Assembly: GCA_003416985.1 (NCBI GenBank)
Contig: QVIN01000010.1
Span: 1 to 64,000 of the forward strand
Direction of reading: 5' to 3'
Origin: Duganella sp. BJB480
Lineage (GTDB): Bacteria; Pseudomonadota; Gammaproteobacteria; Burkholderiales; Burkholderiaceae_D
Length of the DNA stretch: 64,000 nucleotides
Within the stretch, counting starts at the first letter, position 1. Each line of letters opens with the position of its first letter. The notes beneath the pieces were generated by a model that saw only the letters and a program-made list of their open reading frames with translations, was not told the DNA's origin and did no database searches. The position numbers and the translations under genes were made by a program. This document shows, one piece after another, positions 42,952-52,400 of this stretch.

Positions 42952-42991
42952 ATTTGAAGCAGATCAGCTAGCTTTCGGTATTCGTTTGACG

Positions 42992-43000
42992 TGCTATATT
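42992..43000 (+). promoter_or_regulatory. Extended -10 promoter of the toxin-antitoxin operon
   Basis: TGC-TATATT fits an extended -10 (TGnTATAAT). The -35 region at 17 nt (CTTTCG) is poor. The predicted start point near 43007 lies upstream of the ATG at 43021 but downstream of a possible earlier toxin start at 42991. Confidence 0.45.
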
Positions 43001-43020
43001 GTATCTGTCCAGTATGGCGA

Positions 43021-43302
43021 ATGTGGCACATTATCGAACATCGTAGGGTTCAGCAAAAACTGGCATCGGCTCCGGCCGAGGTCGTTAAGCGTTATGAGAA
43101 GTGGAAAGACATCGCACGCAGCTTCGGACCGCAAGGGGTGCAAGCGATCAAGGGTAATCACGACGAAGCTCTGCGCGGAAAATGGACCGGATACCGTTCT
43201 TCTCGCCTAGGGTACAAGTGGCGCTTAGTCTACCAAGTTACCGCAAATGTGATGCTGATTCGAGTAGTTGAGGTGAACGCTCATGATTACAGAAAACATT
43301 GA
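43021..43302 (+). CDS. RelE/HigB-type toxin of a type II toxin-antitoxin pair
   Basis: About 93 aa. The sequence has the features of the RelE/HigB mRNA-interferase fold: basic N-terminal helices (IIEHRRVQQKLASAPAEVVKRYEKW), a GKWTGYRSSRLGYKWRLVYQV strand pair (core GYRSSRLGYKWRLVY) and the C-terminal VNAHDYRKH tail with candidate catalytic His, Tyr and Lys. I choose the ATG at 43021 because the likely promoter lies between it and the upstream ATG at 42991. The gene overlaps the antitoxin gene by 20 bp, toxin first. Base composition is lower in GC than the surroundings. Confidence 0.85.
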   Translation: MWHIIEHRRVQQKLASAPAEVVKRYEKWKDIARSFGPQGVQAIKGNHDEALRGKWTGYRSSRLGYKWRLVYQVTANVMLIRVVEVNAHDYRKH

Positions 43303-43564
43303 TATGACTGACTTTCTGCCCGAAAAAAAACATATAGATGTTTCTATGGGTGAGTCGGTCCGTATCGTGCGCGAAATGAACGAACTTACGTTGCCTCGGC
43401 TTGCGACGATCACCGGAATCTCAAAGGCCACGCTTCGCGCCATTGAAGCTGACAGGCTGGAGCTAACCCTCGATCAGGCCACGGTGTTAGCAAAAGCGCT
43501 GCAGGTTACCCCTGCCATACTGATGGCAACCGGAAGCGACGCAAGTAACAAATCCGCAGCCTGA
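43283..43564 (+). CDS. XRE-family antitoxin
   Basis: 93 aa. A Cro/C1-type helix-turn-helix lies in the middle (SVRIVREMNELTLPRLATITGISKATLRAIEADRLELTLDQATVLAKAL; recognition part TLPRLATITGISKATLRAIE). The N-terminal tail (MITENIDMTDFLPEKKHID) may contact the toxin. The order toxin-antitoxin with overlap is typical of HigBA-like modules, in which the antitoxin represses the operon. A second in-frame ATG (MTDFLPEKK) is possible as start. Its stop is 6 bp from the stop of the convergent permease gene. Confidence 0.85.
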   Translation: MITENIDMTDFLPEKKHIDVSMGESVRIVREMNELTLPRLATITGISKATLRAIEADRLELTLDQATVLAKALQVTPAILMATGSDASNKSAA

Positions 43565-43569
43565 TCACA

Positions 43570-46014
43570 CTAACTCCGCAACGCCTCGGCCGGTGCCATG
43601 CGCATGGCGAGCCAGGTGTGGCGGGCGATGGCGATGAGGGCGATGACCAGCGTCAGCGACAGCGCGATCAGCAGCGTCCAATAGCCTATCGGCGCGTGTT
43701 CGACGTAGCCCGAGAGATAGCGGCGGATGGCGACCACCGCCAGCGGTGACGCTATCGCCGCCGCGGCCAGCACCAGCGAACCGATTTCGCGGACCACCAG
43801 CACGCCGATGTCGGCGCCGCGCGCGCCGTGCAGCTTGCGCATGACGATCTCCCTGGCGCGTCGCTGCACCGTGTTGGCCGACAGCACGTAGGTGCCGAAG
43901 GCGGCGATCGCCAGGGCGATGCCGGTGGCGACGGACATCAGCTTGGCCAGTCTGGCATCGTCGGCGTAATTGCGCGCCAGGACGTCGCCGGCGCGCACCA
44001 CCTTGGGAATCGCGTCCGGGAAAAAGCCCGGCCACAAGGCCCGCACGCTGCGCTCCACCGCCGCAGGATCGCTTGCCGCGCGCACGCTCAGCACCGTCCC
44101 CGCTGTCCACAGTTCGTAGGCGGTCGCGCGCGGAGCATCGCGCAGCGAATGGAATCGCAGATCGGGGGCGATGCCGACGATGCGCTTTGAAATCACCTTG
44201 TTGTCGAACCCCGTGAACAGCACGGTCTGGCCGATCGCCGCTTCGTCGCTGGCGAAACCCAGCTCACGCGCGGCGGCAGCGTTCAGCACCACCGGTACGC
44301 GATCGTCCTCCTTGTCCCACTCGGCCTGGAACAAGCGCCCGGCCAACGGCGCTATGCCATACAGCTCGAAGAAATTCGCGCTGACCGACTTCATCTCCAT
44401 CGTCGCACCCTGGCCGCCGGGACGCTTCAGCTCACGGGACCAGATCCAATCGAGCCGGCCCACCGGGTCTTCCGATATCGCCACGCCGGCCACGCCCGGC
44501 TGCGCCGCCAGGGTCGAGTAGAAGCGACGCGCCTTCTCGCTGTCCCTCACCCGCTCCGGCATATCGACAATGACGAACGGCGCAGGATCGAAGCCGGGCG
44601 AGGCATGCATCGCATAGTGGGTCTGCCATGCCACCGCGATGGTCACGGCGGCGAAGCCCATCGCCACCGACACCTGCAGCACCGTCAGCGCGCGCCGCCA
44701 ATGCATGCTGCCCCGGGACTCCGTGTCGGGACGGCCGGCCAGCACCTGCGTCGGATGCACACGCAGAGCCACCCATGCCGGGTAGATCGCCGTCAGCACG
44801 CCCAGCAAGCCGCCTATGCCAAACGCCGCGACGATATTCTGCAACGTGAACAGGCCGTCCAGCTGGCGGTTGACCAGCTGCGAAAAGACCGGCAGCGCCA
44901 GCCACGCGAGCATCAGGCCAAGCGCGGTGGCCGTCATCGCCACCAGCAGCGATTCGAGCAGGAACAGCAGCATGAGCTGCCCCACGCCGGCGCCAAGCAC
45001 CTTGCGCATCGCGACCTCGCGCTGGCGCCGCAGCACGCGCACCATGCTCAGGTTGACGTAGTTGATCGCGGCCATGAGCAGGATCAGCAACGCCAGCGCC
45101 GCCAGCCCGGCCACCAGCACCGGATTGGCGCGGTCGCCCGGCATCGATATGAAACTGTTCTGCATCTTGTAGTCGAAGTAGGCGTCGCGCAGCGGCGACA
45201 TGGTCAACTCTATCGCCTTGCGCGTGCCGAGACGCGCGCGCGTCTCCGGCGGGTATTGATGCAGGCTCGGAGCGGCGTCCACCACTTTCTGCAAGCGGTC
45301 GATGATGGCCGGCAGCGAGGCGCCGGGCTGCACACGCAGCAGCATCTTGCCCATCCACCCATGTTCACCGGTCAGCATCTCGTGCCTTATGTCCGGCCCC
45401 GCCACCACCGAATTGACGCCGAAGATCACTTCGAACGGAATCGTCGTATTGGCCGGCGGCGTCGGCACCACGGCGCCGACTTGCACCGCATTCCCTTCCG
45501 CCAGCATCGTGCGGCCCAGCGCATTGGCCGTGCCGAACAGGCGAAGCGCGCCGGCCTCGGTGACGACAAAGCGGTCCGGCTTGTCCAGCGCGTCGGCCAG
45601 GTTGCCCTGCACCGCCCGCAATCCCAGCATCTCGGTAAAGCCGGGCATCACCGTCAGGCCGCGCACCGCGAACATGCTGCGGTTGATGCGCACCGTGAGC
45701 GGCGTGATCTCTGGCCGCGCCGGAATAAAGAGCGCGGCGCCGGTAACGCCTGGCGTCTTCAGCGCGGGCTCGCGCAGCAGCATCGGCACCACTTCGTGCA
45801 GCGGCGAGCCGGGATCGATATTGAAATGCTGCTTGGCGACGTAGATCCGGTCCACGTCCGGCAGATGCGCGTCGTACTCCATCGAGTAGCGTACAAAGCC
45901 AAGCAGCAGCAGGCACGCGGCCAGGCCAACGCCCAGCCCGAGCACCACGGCCAGCGTGTACGCCGGCTCCTGTATCAGCGCGCGCCAGCCGATGCGAAAG
46001 TCTCTTAGCTTCAT
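43570..46014 (-). CDS. FtsX/MacB-type ABC transporter permease (ATPase not adjacent)
   Basis: About 814 aa. It has two copies of the MacB periplasmic core plus FtsX module: an N-terminal membrane helix (RALIQEPAYTLAVVLGLGVGLAACLLLL), a large periplasmic region, three helices (about 280-425), then a second helix, periplasmic region and three C-terminal helices ending MAPAEALRS, the usual permease terminus. QREVAMRKVLGA and RAREIVMRKLHGARGADIG are the FtsX coupling motifs. It should be a mechanotransmission-type transporter or regulator of envelope processes. No ATP-binding subunit is encoded on either side, so a distant partner is implied. I start at MKLRDFRIGWRAL, the usual start of this family. 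Confidence 0.88.
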   Translation of the reverse strand: MKLRDFRIGWRALIQEPAYTLAVVLGLGVGLAACLLLLGFVRYSMEYDAHLPDVDRIYVAKQHFNIDPGSPLHEVVPMLLREPALKTPGVTGAALFIPARPEITPLTVRINRSMFAVRGLTVMPGFTEMLGLRAVQGNLADALDKPDRFVVTEAGALRLFGTANALGRTMLAEGNAVQVGAVVPTPPANTTIPFEVIFGVNSVVAGPDIRHEMLTGEHGWMGKMLLRVQPGASLPAIIDRLQKVVDAAPSLHQYPPETRARLGTRKAIELTMSPLRDAYFDYKMQNSFISMPGDRANPVLVAGLAALALLILLMAAINYVNLSMVRVLRRQREVAMRKVLGAGVGQLMLLFLLESLLVAMTATALGLMLAWLALPVFSQLVNRQLDGLFTLQNIVAAFGIGGLLGVLTAIYPAWVALRVHPTQVLAGRPDTESRGSMHWRRALTVLQVSVAMGFAAVTIAVAWQTHYAMHASPGFDPAPFVIVDMPERVRDSEKARRFYSTLAAQPGVAGVAISEDPVGRLDWIWSRELKRPGGQGATMEMKSVSANFFELYGIAPLAGRLFQAEWDKEDDRVPVVLNAAAARELGFASDEAAIGQTVLFTGFDNKVISKRIVGIAPDLRFHSLRDAPRATAYELWTAGTVLSVRAASDPAAVERSVRALWPGFFPDAIPKVVRAGDVLARNYADDARLAKLMSVATGIALAIAAFGTYVLSANTVQRRAREIVMRKLHGARGADIGVLVVREIGSLVLAAAAIASPLAVVAIRRYLSGYVEHAPIGYWTLLIALSLTLVIALIAIARHTWLAMRMAPAEALRS

Positions 46015-46105
46015 TGATCGAGAGTCCGTGTATGGAAAACCTCTGACGTCTGCAACATCCATGCCACGGTTGTTTTTGCGCCCCGGCAGCCGCTCGTGCG
46101 GGCCG

Positions 46106-46146
46106 GTGTTCGAAAGTGAACGTTATGGCTGTTCACTTCCGAACAC
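46106..46146. repeat. 16-bp inverted repeat between permease and protease genes
   Basis: GTGTTCGAAAGTGAAC (46106-46121) and GTTCACTTCCGAACAC (46131-46146) pair over 16 bp with one mismatch around a 9-nt loop. It starts directly after the stop of the upstream protease gene and lies 92 bp before the permease start. No T-run follows, so it is not a standard terminator. It could be an operator for the permease gene or an mRNA-stabilising hairpin. Confidence 0.6.
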
Positions 46147-49100
46147 TTACTTCACCTTGACCGGGAAGGCGGGATGCACCGGCCGCACCGGCGGGTTCTT
46201 CGCCAGTTCAGCCTTGATGACTTCAATCGCCTTTTCCAGCTGCGGATCGCGGCCGGCGATCACGTCGGCCGGATTTTGGTCGACTTCGATGTCGGGCGCG
46301 ACGCCTTCGTTCTCCACGCCCCAGCCGCCGTCGCGGGTCCAGAACGCCAGGTTGGGTGCGGTGATGCCGCCGCCGTCCATCAACACGGGGAAGCCGAGGA
46401 TGCCAACCAGCCCACCCCACGTGCGCTTGCCGATCAACGGGCCCATTTGATTTTTGCGGAACATCCATGGCAGCAGGTCGCCGCCGGAACCCGCCGTCTC
46501 GTCGATCAGCATCGCGCGCGGTCCCTGGATCGAGGCCGACGGGGTTTTCATGTCGGCGCCGTAGCGCATGGTCCACCAGGCGATTTCCTTCTTCTGCAAA
46601 ATCTCCAGGTAGTAGTCGGCCACGCTGCCGCCGCCGTTGAAGCGCTCGTCGATGATGACGGCGTCCTTGTCCGCCTGCGGGAAGAAGTAGCGCTTGAAGT
46701 AGGTGTGGCCCAACGTCGCGGTGTTGGGCACGTACACATAGGCGACCCTGCCGCCGGTGGCCGCGTTCACCTTGCGGATATTCCCTTCGATCCAGTCTCG
46801 GTTGCGCAACGCGTCCTCGGTCGCCACCGGCACCACGGTGATGGTGCGCGATTTGCTGCCGTCCGCGTTCGGGCCGACGGTGATGTCGATGGCCTTGTTG
46901 GCGGTGTTTTCAAAGGCGCTGTACAGATTCGTCGGCGCCAGCAGCGGGCGGCCTTCCACCGCCAGCAGGTACTCGCCGGCCTTGACGTTCAGGCCAGGCT
47001 CGGTCAATGGCGCGCGCAGCGCCGGGTTCCAGTTCAAGCCACCGTAGACTTTCTTGAAGCGATAGTGGCCGTCGCTGACTTCATAGTCCGCGCCCAGCAG
47101 GCCGCCCGGCACCGGCTTGGCGTCGTTGAAGAAGTCACCGCCGCCGCCGCGATGGTGGCCGACGCCGATCTCGCTGCACAGCCACTGGATCACGCGATTC
47201 AGGTCGCCACGGCTGGACAACTCGGGCAGGAACTGCGCGTATTTGGCGCGCATCTTGTTCCAGTCGGCGCCGTGCATGCCGGGGTCGTAGAAGTAGTCGC
47301 GGTTGATGCGCCAGGCTTCGTTGAAGATCTGCGTCCACTCGGCGCGCGGCTCGGCGTGGACCTCGATCGCTTCGACCTTGATCTTGCCTTCGCCCGGCGT
47401 CAGCGTCTTGGCGGTGGCGCTGCCCATGGCCCAGGCTTCCTTCAGCCGGTACAGGATCTTCTTGCCGTCGGAGGAGACCTCGTAGTCGTCGGCTTCGGCC
47501 AGCAGCGTCTCGGCCTTGCGGTCTTTCAGGTCGAAGCGCCGGATGGCTTTCTTGCCGTCGTTCTCGCGCAGGAAGAAGATCTGCCCTGCCTCGCCCGTCC
47601 CCAGTTCGGACAGCGCGGCGGCCGGCACCGGCAGGTCGACGATGCGGGTTTCGATGCCGTCGAAGTCGATCGAGATCGGCGCCACCGGCGCGACCGTCAC
47701 CTTCGGATCGTCGCGGCCCGTCTTCGGATCGACCTTGGGTGCTTCCGGCTTGGCCGCTTCCTTCGCGGCCGCAGGCGCGGGCGGCGCCGCGCTCTTCTCT
47801 TCGTCGCTCTCCTTGATCAGCGGCGACGGCAGGTCGCGCCGCAGCACGGCCATCCAGATGGTGCGCGTGACGCGGTTGTCTTCGTTCTGCTGGGAGAACC
47901 AGTTGTTGCTAGGCCCCGCGTTGGTCGATGCGAAGAAGTACAGGTACTTGCCGCTCTTGTCGAACACCGGATCGACGACGTCGGACAAGCCATCCGTCAC
48001 CGGCCACGATTTGTTCTGCTCCAGCGAGTAGATGTAGGCGCTGCGGGTGTAGGTCATCGAATTGAGCGCGTAGGCGATCCAGCGCGAATCCGGCGCCCAT
48101 GCGGCGCGCAACGTCTTGTTCACACCGTACAGCGGCTCGCTGGCGATCTTCTTGATCGTGCCGGTGGCGACGTCCATCACATACAACGTCCAGGCGTTGT
48201 CTGTGTAGGCGATCTTTTTGCTGTCCGGCGACCAGACCGCGTTGTCGTAGAAGCCTGCTCCGGTGAGCTTGAACTTGCGCGGCTCGCCCTTGCCGTCCTG
48301 TGCGCGGATGTGCAGCGCGTATTCGCCCGATTCGTCCGAGAAGTAGGCGACGGAGCGGCCGTCCGGCGACCAGGCCGGCGAGCGCTCATGCGCGGCCGGC
48401 GTATGCGTCAGGTTGCGCACATCGCCTTTGTCCGCAGGGATGGTGACGATCTCGCCACGGAACTCGTACGCCACTCGCGCGCCGGACGGCGAGATCGAGG
48501 CACCGCGAATGTACTTGGCGCCGCTGACCCAGCGCGGGCGCGATGCGCCCAGATCGCTGTTCACGCCGATGGTGAGTTTGTGCGACTGTCCGCTGGCCGG
48601 GTCCAGTGCATGCAGGTAGCCCGCCTGCTCGTAGACGATGCCGCCACCGCCGGCAGCGATGTTCAGCACCGGGAAGTCGGTATGCTGGGTCAGCGCGCGC
48701 ACGGCCTTGCTCTTGGTGTCGTAGGCGTACAGATTGAATTCGCCGTCGCGGTCGGAGCGGAAGTAGACGGTGTCGCCGATCCACACCGGATCGACGTCGT
48801 TCGAATGCGTGACGGGCTGCGGGATCTGCTGCACCGATTTGTCGGCGCGGTTGAACAGCCACAGGATGGAGTTGGTGCCGCCACGATAGTGCTTCCACTG
48901 CATGAAGGCCGGCGAGAACGGGTTGTAGACGATCTGCTTGCCGTCCGGCGACCAGCCGGCGCGGGCGGCGTTCGGCACTTCCAGTTCGGTCTCCACGCCG
49001 CCGGCCACCGGCACCGTGAACAGCTTGCGATAGCGGTTGTTGAAGGCCGCGCGCGGTGACGTGAACATGACCGCCTTGCCGTCCGGCGTGAAGCTTTGCA

Positions 49101-49446
49101 CCACGTCCGCGCCGGGATGGTAGGTCAGGCGTTTAGGCACGCCGCCTTCGACCGGCAGCAGGTAGACGTCGATATTGCCGTCGACCTGCGCGCTGTAGGC
49201 GATCGATTTGCCGTCGGGCGAAAACACCGGGTTGGATTTCTCGCCCGGATCGGAGGTCAGCCGGCGCGGCGACGAGCCGTCGCGGTTGGCCAGCCAGACG
49301 TCGCCCGCGTAGATGAAGGCCAGGTGCTGCGCCGACAGCGCGGGCTCGGTCAGCATGCGCGTGTCGGTGGTGCTGGGCAGCGCCAGCGCGCCGTGGCTCG
49401 TCGTCAGCAGCGCGGCGGCGACGGCGGCCGATAGCATGTGCTTCAT
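46147..49446 (-). CDS. Tricorn-like S41 protease homologue (first copy)
   Basis: 1099 aa, exported: signal peptide MKHMLSAAVAAALLTTSHGALA. WD40/PD40-type propeller repeats fill the N-terminal half (RDGSSPRRLTSDPGEKSNPVFSPDGKSIAYSAQVDG, core NPVFSPDGKSIAYSAQ, and several similar SPDG/SPDSKKIAY units). A linker rich in Ala/Pro/Lys (about 545-575), a C1 helical domain, a PDZ-like domain (YLLAVEGRPLLAPTN) and a C-terminal S41 core follow. Catalytic candidates are His in EIGVGHHRGG, Ser near 986 in DETAGSGGD and Glu in VENEGVAPD. Ordered with the second copy upstream; AAGGAG precedes the ATG with only 9 bp between the genes. It likely degrades peptides in the periplasm. Confidence 0.93.
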   Translation of the reverse strand: MKHMLSAAVAAALLTTSHGALALPSTTDTRMLTEPALSAQHLAFIYAGDVWLANRDGSSPRRLTSDPGEKSNPVFSPDGKSIAYSAQVDGNIDVYLLPVEGGVPKRLTYHPGADVVQSFTPDGKAVMFTSPRAAFNNRYRKLFTVPVAGGVETELEVPNAARAGWSPDGKQIVYNPFSPAFMQWKHYRGGTNSILWLFNRADKSVQQIPQPVTHSNDVDPVWIGDTVYFRSDRDGEFNLYAYDTKSKAVRALTQHTDFPVLNIAAGGGGIVYEQAGYLHALDPASGQSHKLTIGVNSDLGASRPRWVSGAKYIRGASISPSGARVAYEFRGEIVTIPADKGDVRNLTHTPAAHERSPAWSPDGRSVAYFSDESGEYALHIRAQDGKGEPRKFKLTGAGFYDNAVWSPDSKKIAYTDNAWTLYVMDVATGTIKKIASEPLYGVNKTLRAAWAPDSRWIAYALNSMTYTRSAYIYSLEQNKSWPVTDGLSDVVDPVFDKSGKYLYFFASTNAGPSNNWFSQQNEDNRVTRTIWMAVLRRDLPSPLIKESDEEKSAAPPAPAAAKEAAKPEAPKVDPKTGRDDPKVTVAPVAPISIDFDGIETRIVDLPVPAAALSELGTGEAGQIFFLRENDGKKAIRRFDLKDRKAETLLAEADDYEVSSDGKKILYRLKEAWAMGSATAKTLTPGEGKIKVEAIEVHAEPRAEWTQIFNEAWRINRDYFYDPGMHGADWNKMRAKYAQFLPELSSRGDLNRVIQWLCSEIGVGHHRGGGGDFFNDAKPVPGGLLGADYEVSDGHYRFKKVYGGLNWNPALRAPLTEPGLNVKAGEYLLAVEGRPLLAPTNLYSAFENTANKAIDITVGPNADGSKSRTITVVPVATEDALRNRDWIEGNIRKVNAATGGRVAYVYVPNTATLGHTYFKRYFFPQADKDAVIIDERFNGGGSVADYYLEILQKKEIAWWTMRYGADMKTPSASIQGPRAMLIDETAGSGGDLLPWMFRKNQMGPLIGKRTWGGLVGILGFPVLMDGGGITAPNLAFWTRDGGWGVENEGVAPDIEVDQNPADVIAGRDPQLEKAIEVIKAELAKNPPVRPVHPAFPVKVK

Positions 49447-49455
49447 CGTGTCTCC

Positions 49456-52400
49456 TTATTTGAGCGCGGGGATGGCTTGCGGCTGATAGGGCTTGACCGG
49501 CTGCTCCTTCAGCTTCTTGTCCAGCAGCTCCAGCGCCACTTCCAGCTGGCGGTCCTGGCCTTGATACGTGGCGTGCGGCAGGTTGTCCACTTCCACGTCC
49601 GGCGATACGCCCACGCCTTCGATCAGCCATTGGCCGTCGGCGGTGTTGAACTGGCCGTTCTCGGCGACGCGCGCCATGCCGTTGTCGCTCAGGCGGTTGT
49701 TATCGCTGAGCCAGACGCCGGCGCCCGCCGTGCGCTTGCCCACCAGCGGCGCCAGTCCCAGCGCCTTGATGCCGGCCGCGAAGGTCTCGCCGTCCGAGTA
49801 GGTGTATTCGTCGACCAGCACCACCAGGTGGCCGCGGAAGGTGTTCTGCATGTTCGGCGCCGGCAGCGCGCCCGGCGACGACCAGAAGGCCCAGGCTTTG
49901 CGCAGCAGCTTCTCGATCACCCAGCTGTCGATGTTGCCGCCGTTGTTGCGGCGCACGTCGATGATCAGGCCTTCGCGGTTGACGTTGGCGTAGAAGTCGC
50001 GCGCGAACGAGGCGATGTCGCGCGCTCCCATGGCGCGCAGGTGCAGGTAGCCGATGCGGCCCTTGGACGCGTCGTCCACCTGGCGCGCGCGGCTCTGTTC
50101 CCAGTCGCTGTAGCGCAGGCCGGCCTGCTTGCTCATGTTGACCGGCGTGACGATGACCGAGCGTGTGCCGCCCTCCTTGCGCTTCACCTGCAGCAGCATC
50201 TGCTTGTCGGCCTGGTTCAGCAGCAGGTCGGCGATGTCGCGCGCTTCCAGCACCGGCTTGCCGTTGACGGTGGTGATGACGTCGCCCTCCTTCACGTCCA
50301 CGTCCGGCTGCAGCAGCGGGCCGCGTTCGGACGGCAGCTCCGGTTCGCTGCGGTAGATGTGGTCGACGCGGTAGCCGTCGGCGCTGCGCGTGAGCAGCGC
50401 GCCCAGTCCCGCAGGCGCACCTTCCGGCGCGGGACGGCGCACGTCGCCCGGTGCGATCTGCGAGTGCAGCGCGCCCACTTCGCTGATCATCATGCCCAGC
50501 ACGTCGTTCAGCTCCGCGCGGTCGGTCACGCGCTCGACCAGCGGCGCGTACTTGGCGCGCACGCCGCTCCAGTTCACGCCGCGCATCTTGGCGTCGTACA
50601 GGAAGTCGCGGTGCATGCGCCAGGCGTCGTTGAACATCTGCGTCCACTCCAGGCGCGGGTTGGAGGTGAAGGTCCAGTCGTCCACCTTGACCTTGGCCTT
50701 GGAGACGTCGGCCGGCACCTTGGCGCCCACCTCCACCACCAGCATGTCGCCAGGGCCGCCGGCGGCGAAGGTGCGGTAGTACAGGTGCTTCTTGTCGAAG
50801 GCCAGGTCGTATTCGCGCACGCCGCCGACGAAGACCTCCGGCTGCGGGCCGTTGGCGGCGATCGCCAGCGTTTTCAGGTTGGCCTTGCCGTCGTTGCCGT
50901 CGGCGTCGAGGAAGTACAGGCGCTTCTCGTCGAGCTCCAGGTTGCGGTAGTTACCGGCGGCCAGCGGCACTTCGTACAACCGGTCCGCCAGACCCGCGTA
51001 GACGATGGCCGGCACCGCCTTGCCGGTTTTCTTTTCCGGCACGGCCTTGGCCACGGCTTTTTCCACCGCCTTCTCGGCTGCCTGCTCGACGGCCTTTTCC
51101 GCCGCGCCCTCGGCCGGCTTGTCGCCCGGCTTGTTCAGCTCATCGTCCGGCTTGAAGGGGAAGCGGTTGCCCGGCTGGAGCGCCAGCGCGTACACGCCGG
51201 TGCGCTTGTCGAACACCGGTCCCATGTTGCGGTCGCCCCAAGGCGAGCCGTTCGCCAGCTGGAAGTTGCGGGCCGAGAGGAAGTACAGCCATTTGCCATC
51301 CGGCGAAAACGCCGGCGAGACCGAGTTGTAGCGGTCGCCGGTGACGAAGGCCAGCTGCTTCGATTCGAGGTTGTACAGGCCGATCTGGTTGCGCTGCTCG
51401 ATGCTGGCGGCGCGCACCAGCGCCAGGTTCTTGCTGTCGCCGGACCACTGGACATCCTCGTGCCGGTCGTTGCCGGCCTTGCTGCCGTCGTCGATGACGG
51501 TGTTGGCCTTGGTCGCCAGGTCCAGCATCCACAGGCGGCCTTTCTTGTCGGTGTGGGCCAGCCAGCGGCCGTCCGGCGATGGATACAGCTGCCAGCGATG
51601 GCTGTTGCCGTCCTTGGTCAGCTGCTCGCCCTTGCCGGAACCGTCGGCGGCGAATTTCCAGATTTCGTTTTCGCCGGTGCTGTCGACGATGGCGTACACC
51701 CATTTGTCATCGTGGCTGAAGACCGCCTCGCGGGCGCGCGCGCCCGGCGGCACGGCGATTTCGACGCGGCGCAGCGAGCCGGTGCCGGCCACGCTCACGC
51801 GGCCGCGCGCGGTCAGCACCAGGCGCTCGTCCTTGCCGGAGATCTGGACGTTGGTCAGGTTCTCCAGCGGCGAGCGGATCTGGCGGGCGCGCTGCTGGTC
51901 GAAGTCCGAGACCAGGCTGATGGCCAGCTGCTCGTCCTTCGCGGCGGCCAGGTCCAGCACGTGCAAGTCGGCGCCGAGTTGATAGGCGATGCGGCCGTCG
52001 CCCAGCGCGGCGTTGCGCACGTCCCAGCCGGTGTGGTTGGTCAGCTGGCGCGGATCGCTGCCGTCCGGCGCCATCGACCACAGGTTGTCGGAGCCGCCAC
52101 GGTCGCTGATGAAATACAGGCGGCCCTGCCACCACATGGGCCGCTTGTTGTTGCCGGCGTCGGAGGCCAGCAGCGGCACCGCTTCCGCGCCGCCGGCCAG
52201 GTCGTAGCGCCACAGCCGCGCATGGGCGCCGCCCCGGTAGTTCTTGACGTTGTCGTTGGTCAGGGCCAGGCCGTTGCGGGTGAAGTACAGCGTCTTGCCG
52301 GCGTCGTCCAGCACGGCGTCGTTGGCGTCGGCCACGGGGAACACGCGGCGTTGCAGGTCGCCCGGCTTGACCGCCGCGATGACGTTGTTGCGCGACGGGC

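Noticed and set aside
42991..43020. Earlier ATG for the RelE/HigB-type toxin
   Set aside because: The extended -10 promoter would overlap it, so the mRNA should begin after it; the residues added (MLYCICPVWR) do not fit the fold.
46106..46146. Rho-independent terminator for the tricorn operon
   Set aside because: The stem is strong but no T-run follows on either strand, so I list it as an inverted repeat instead.
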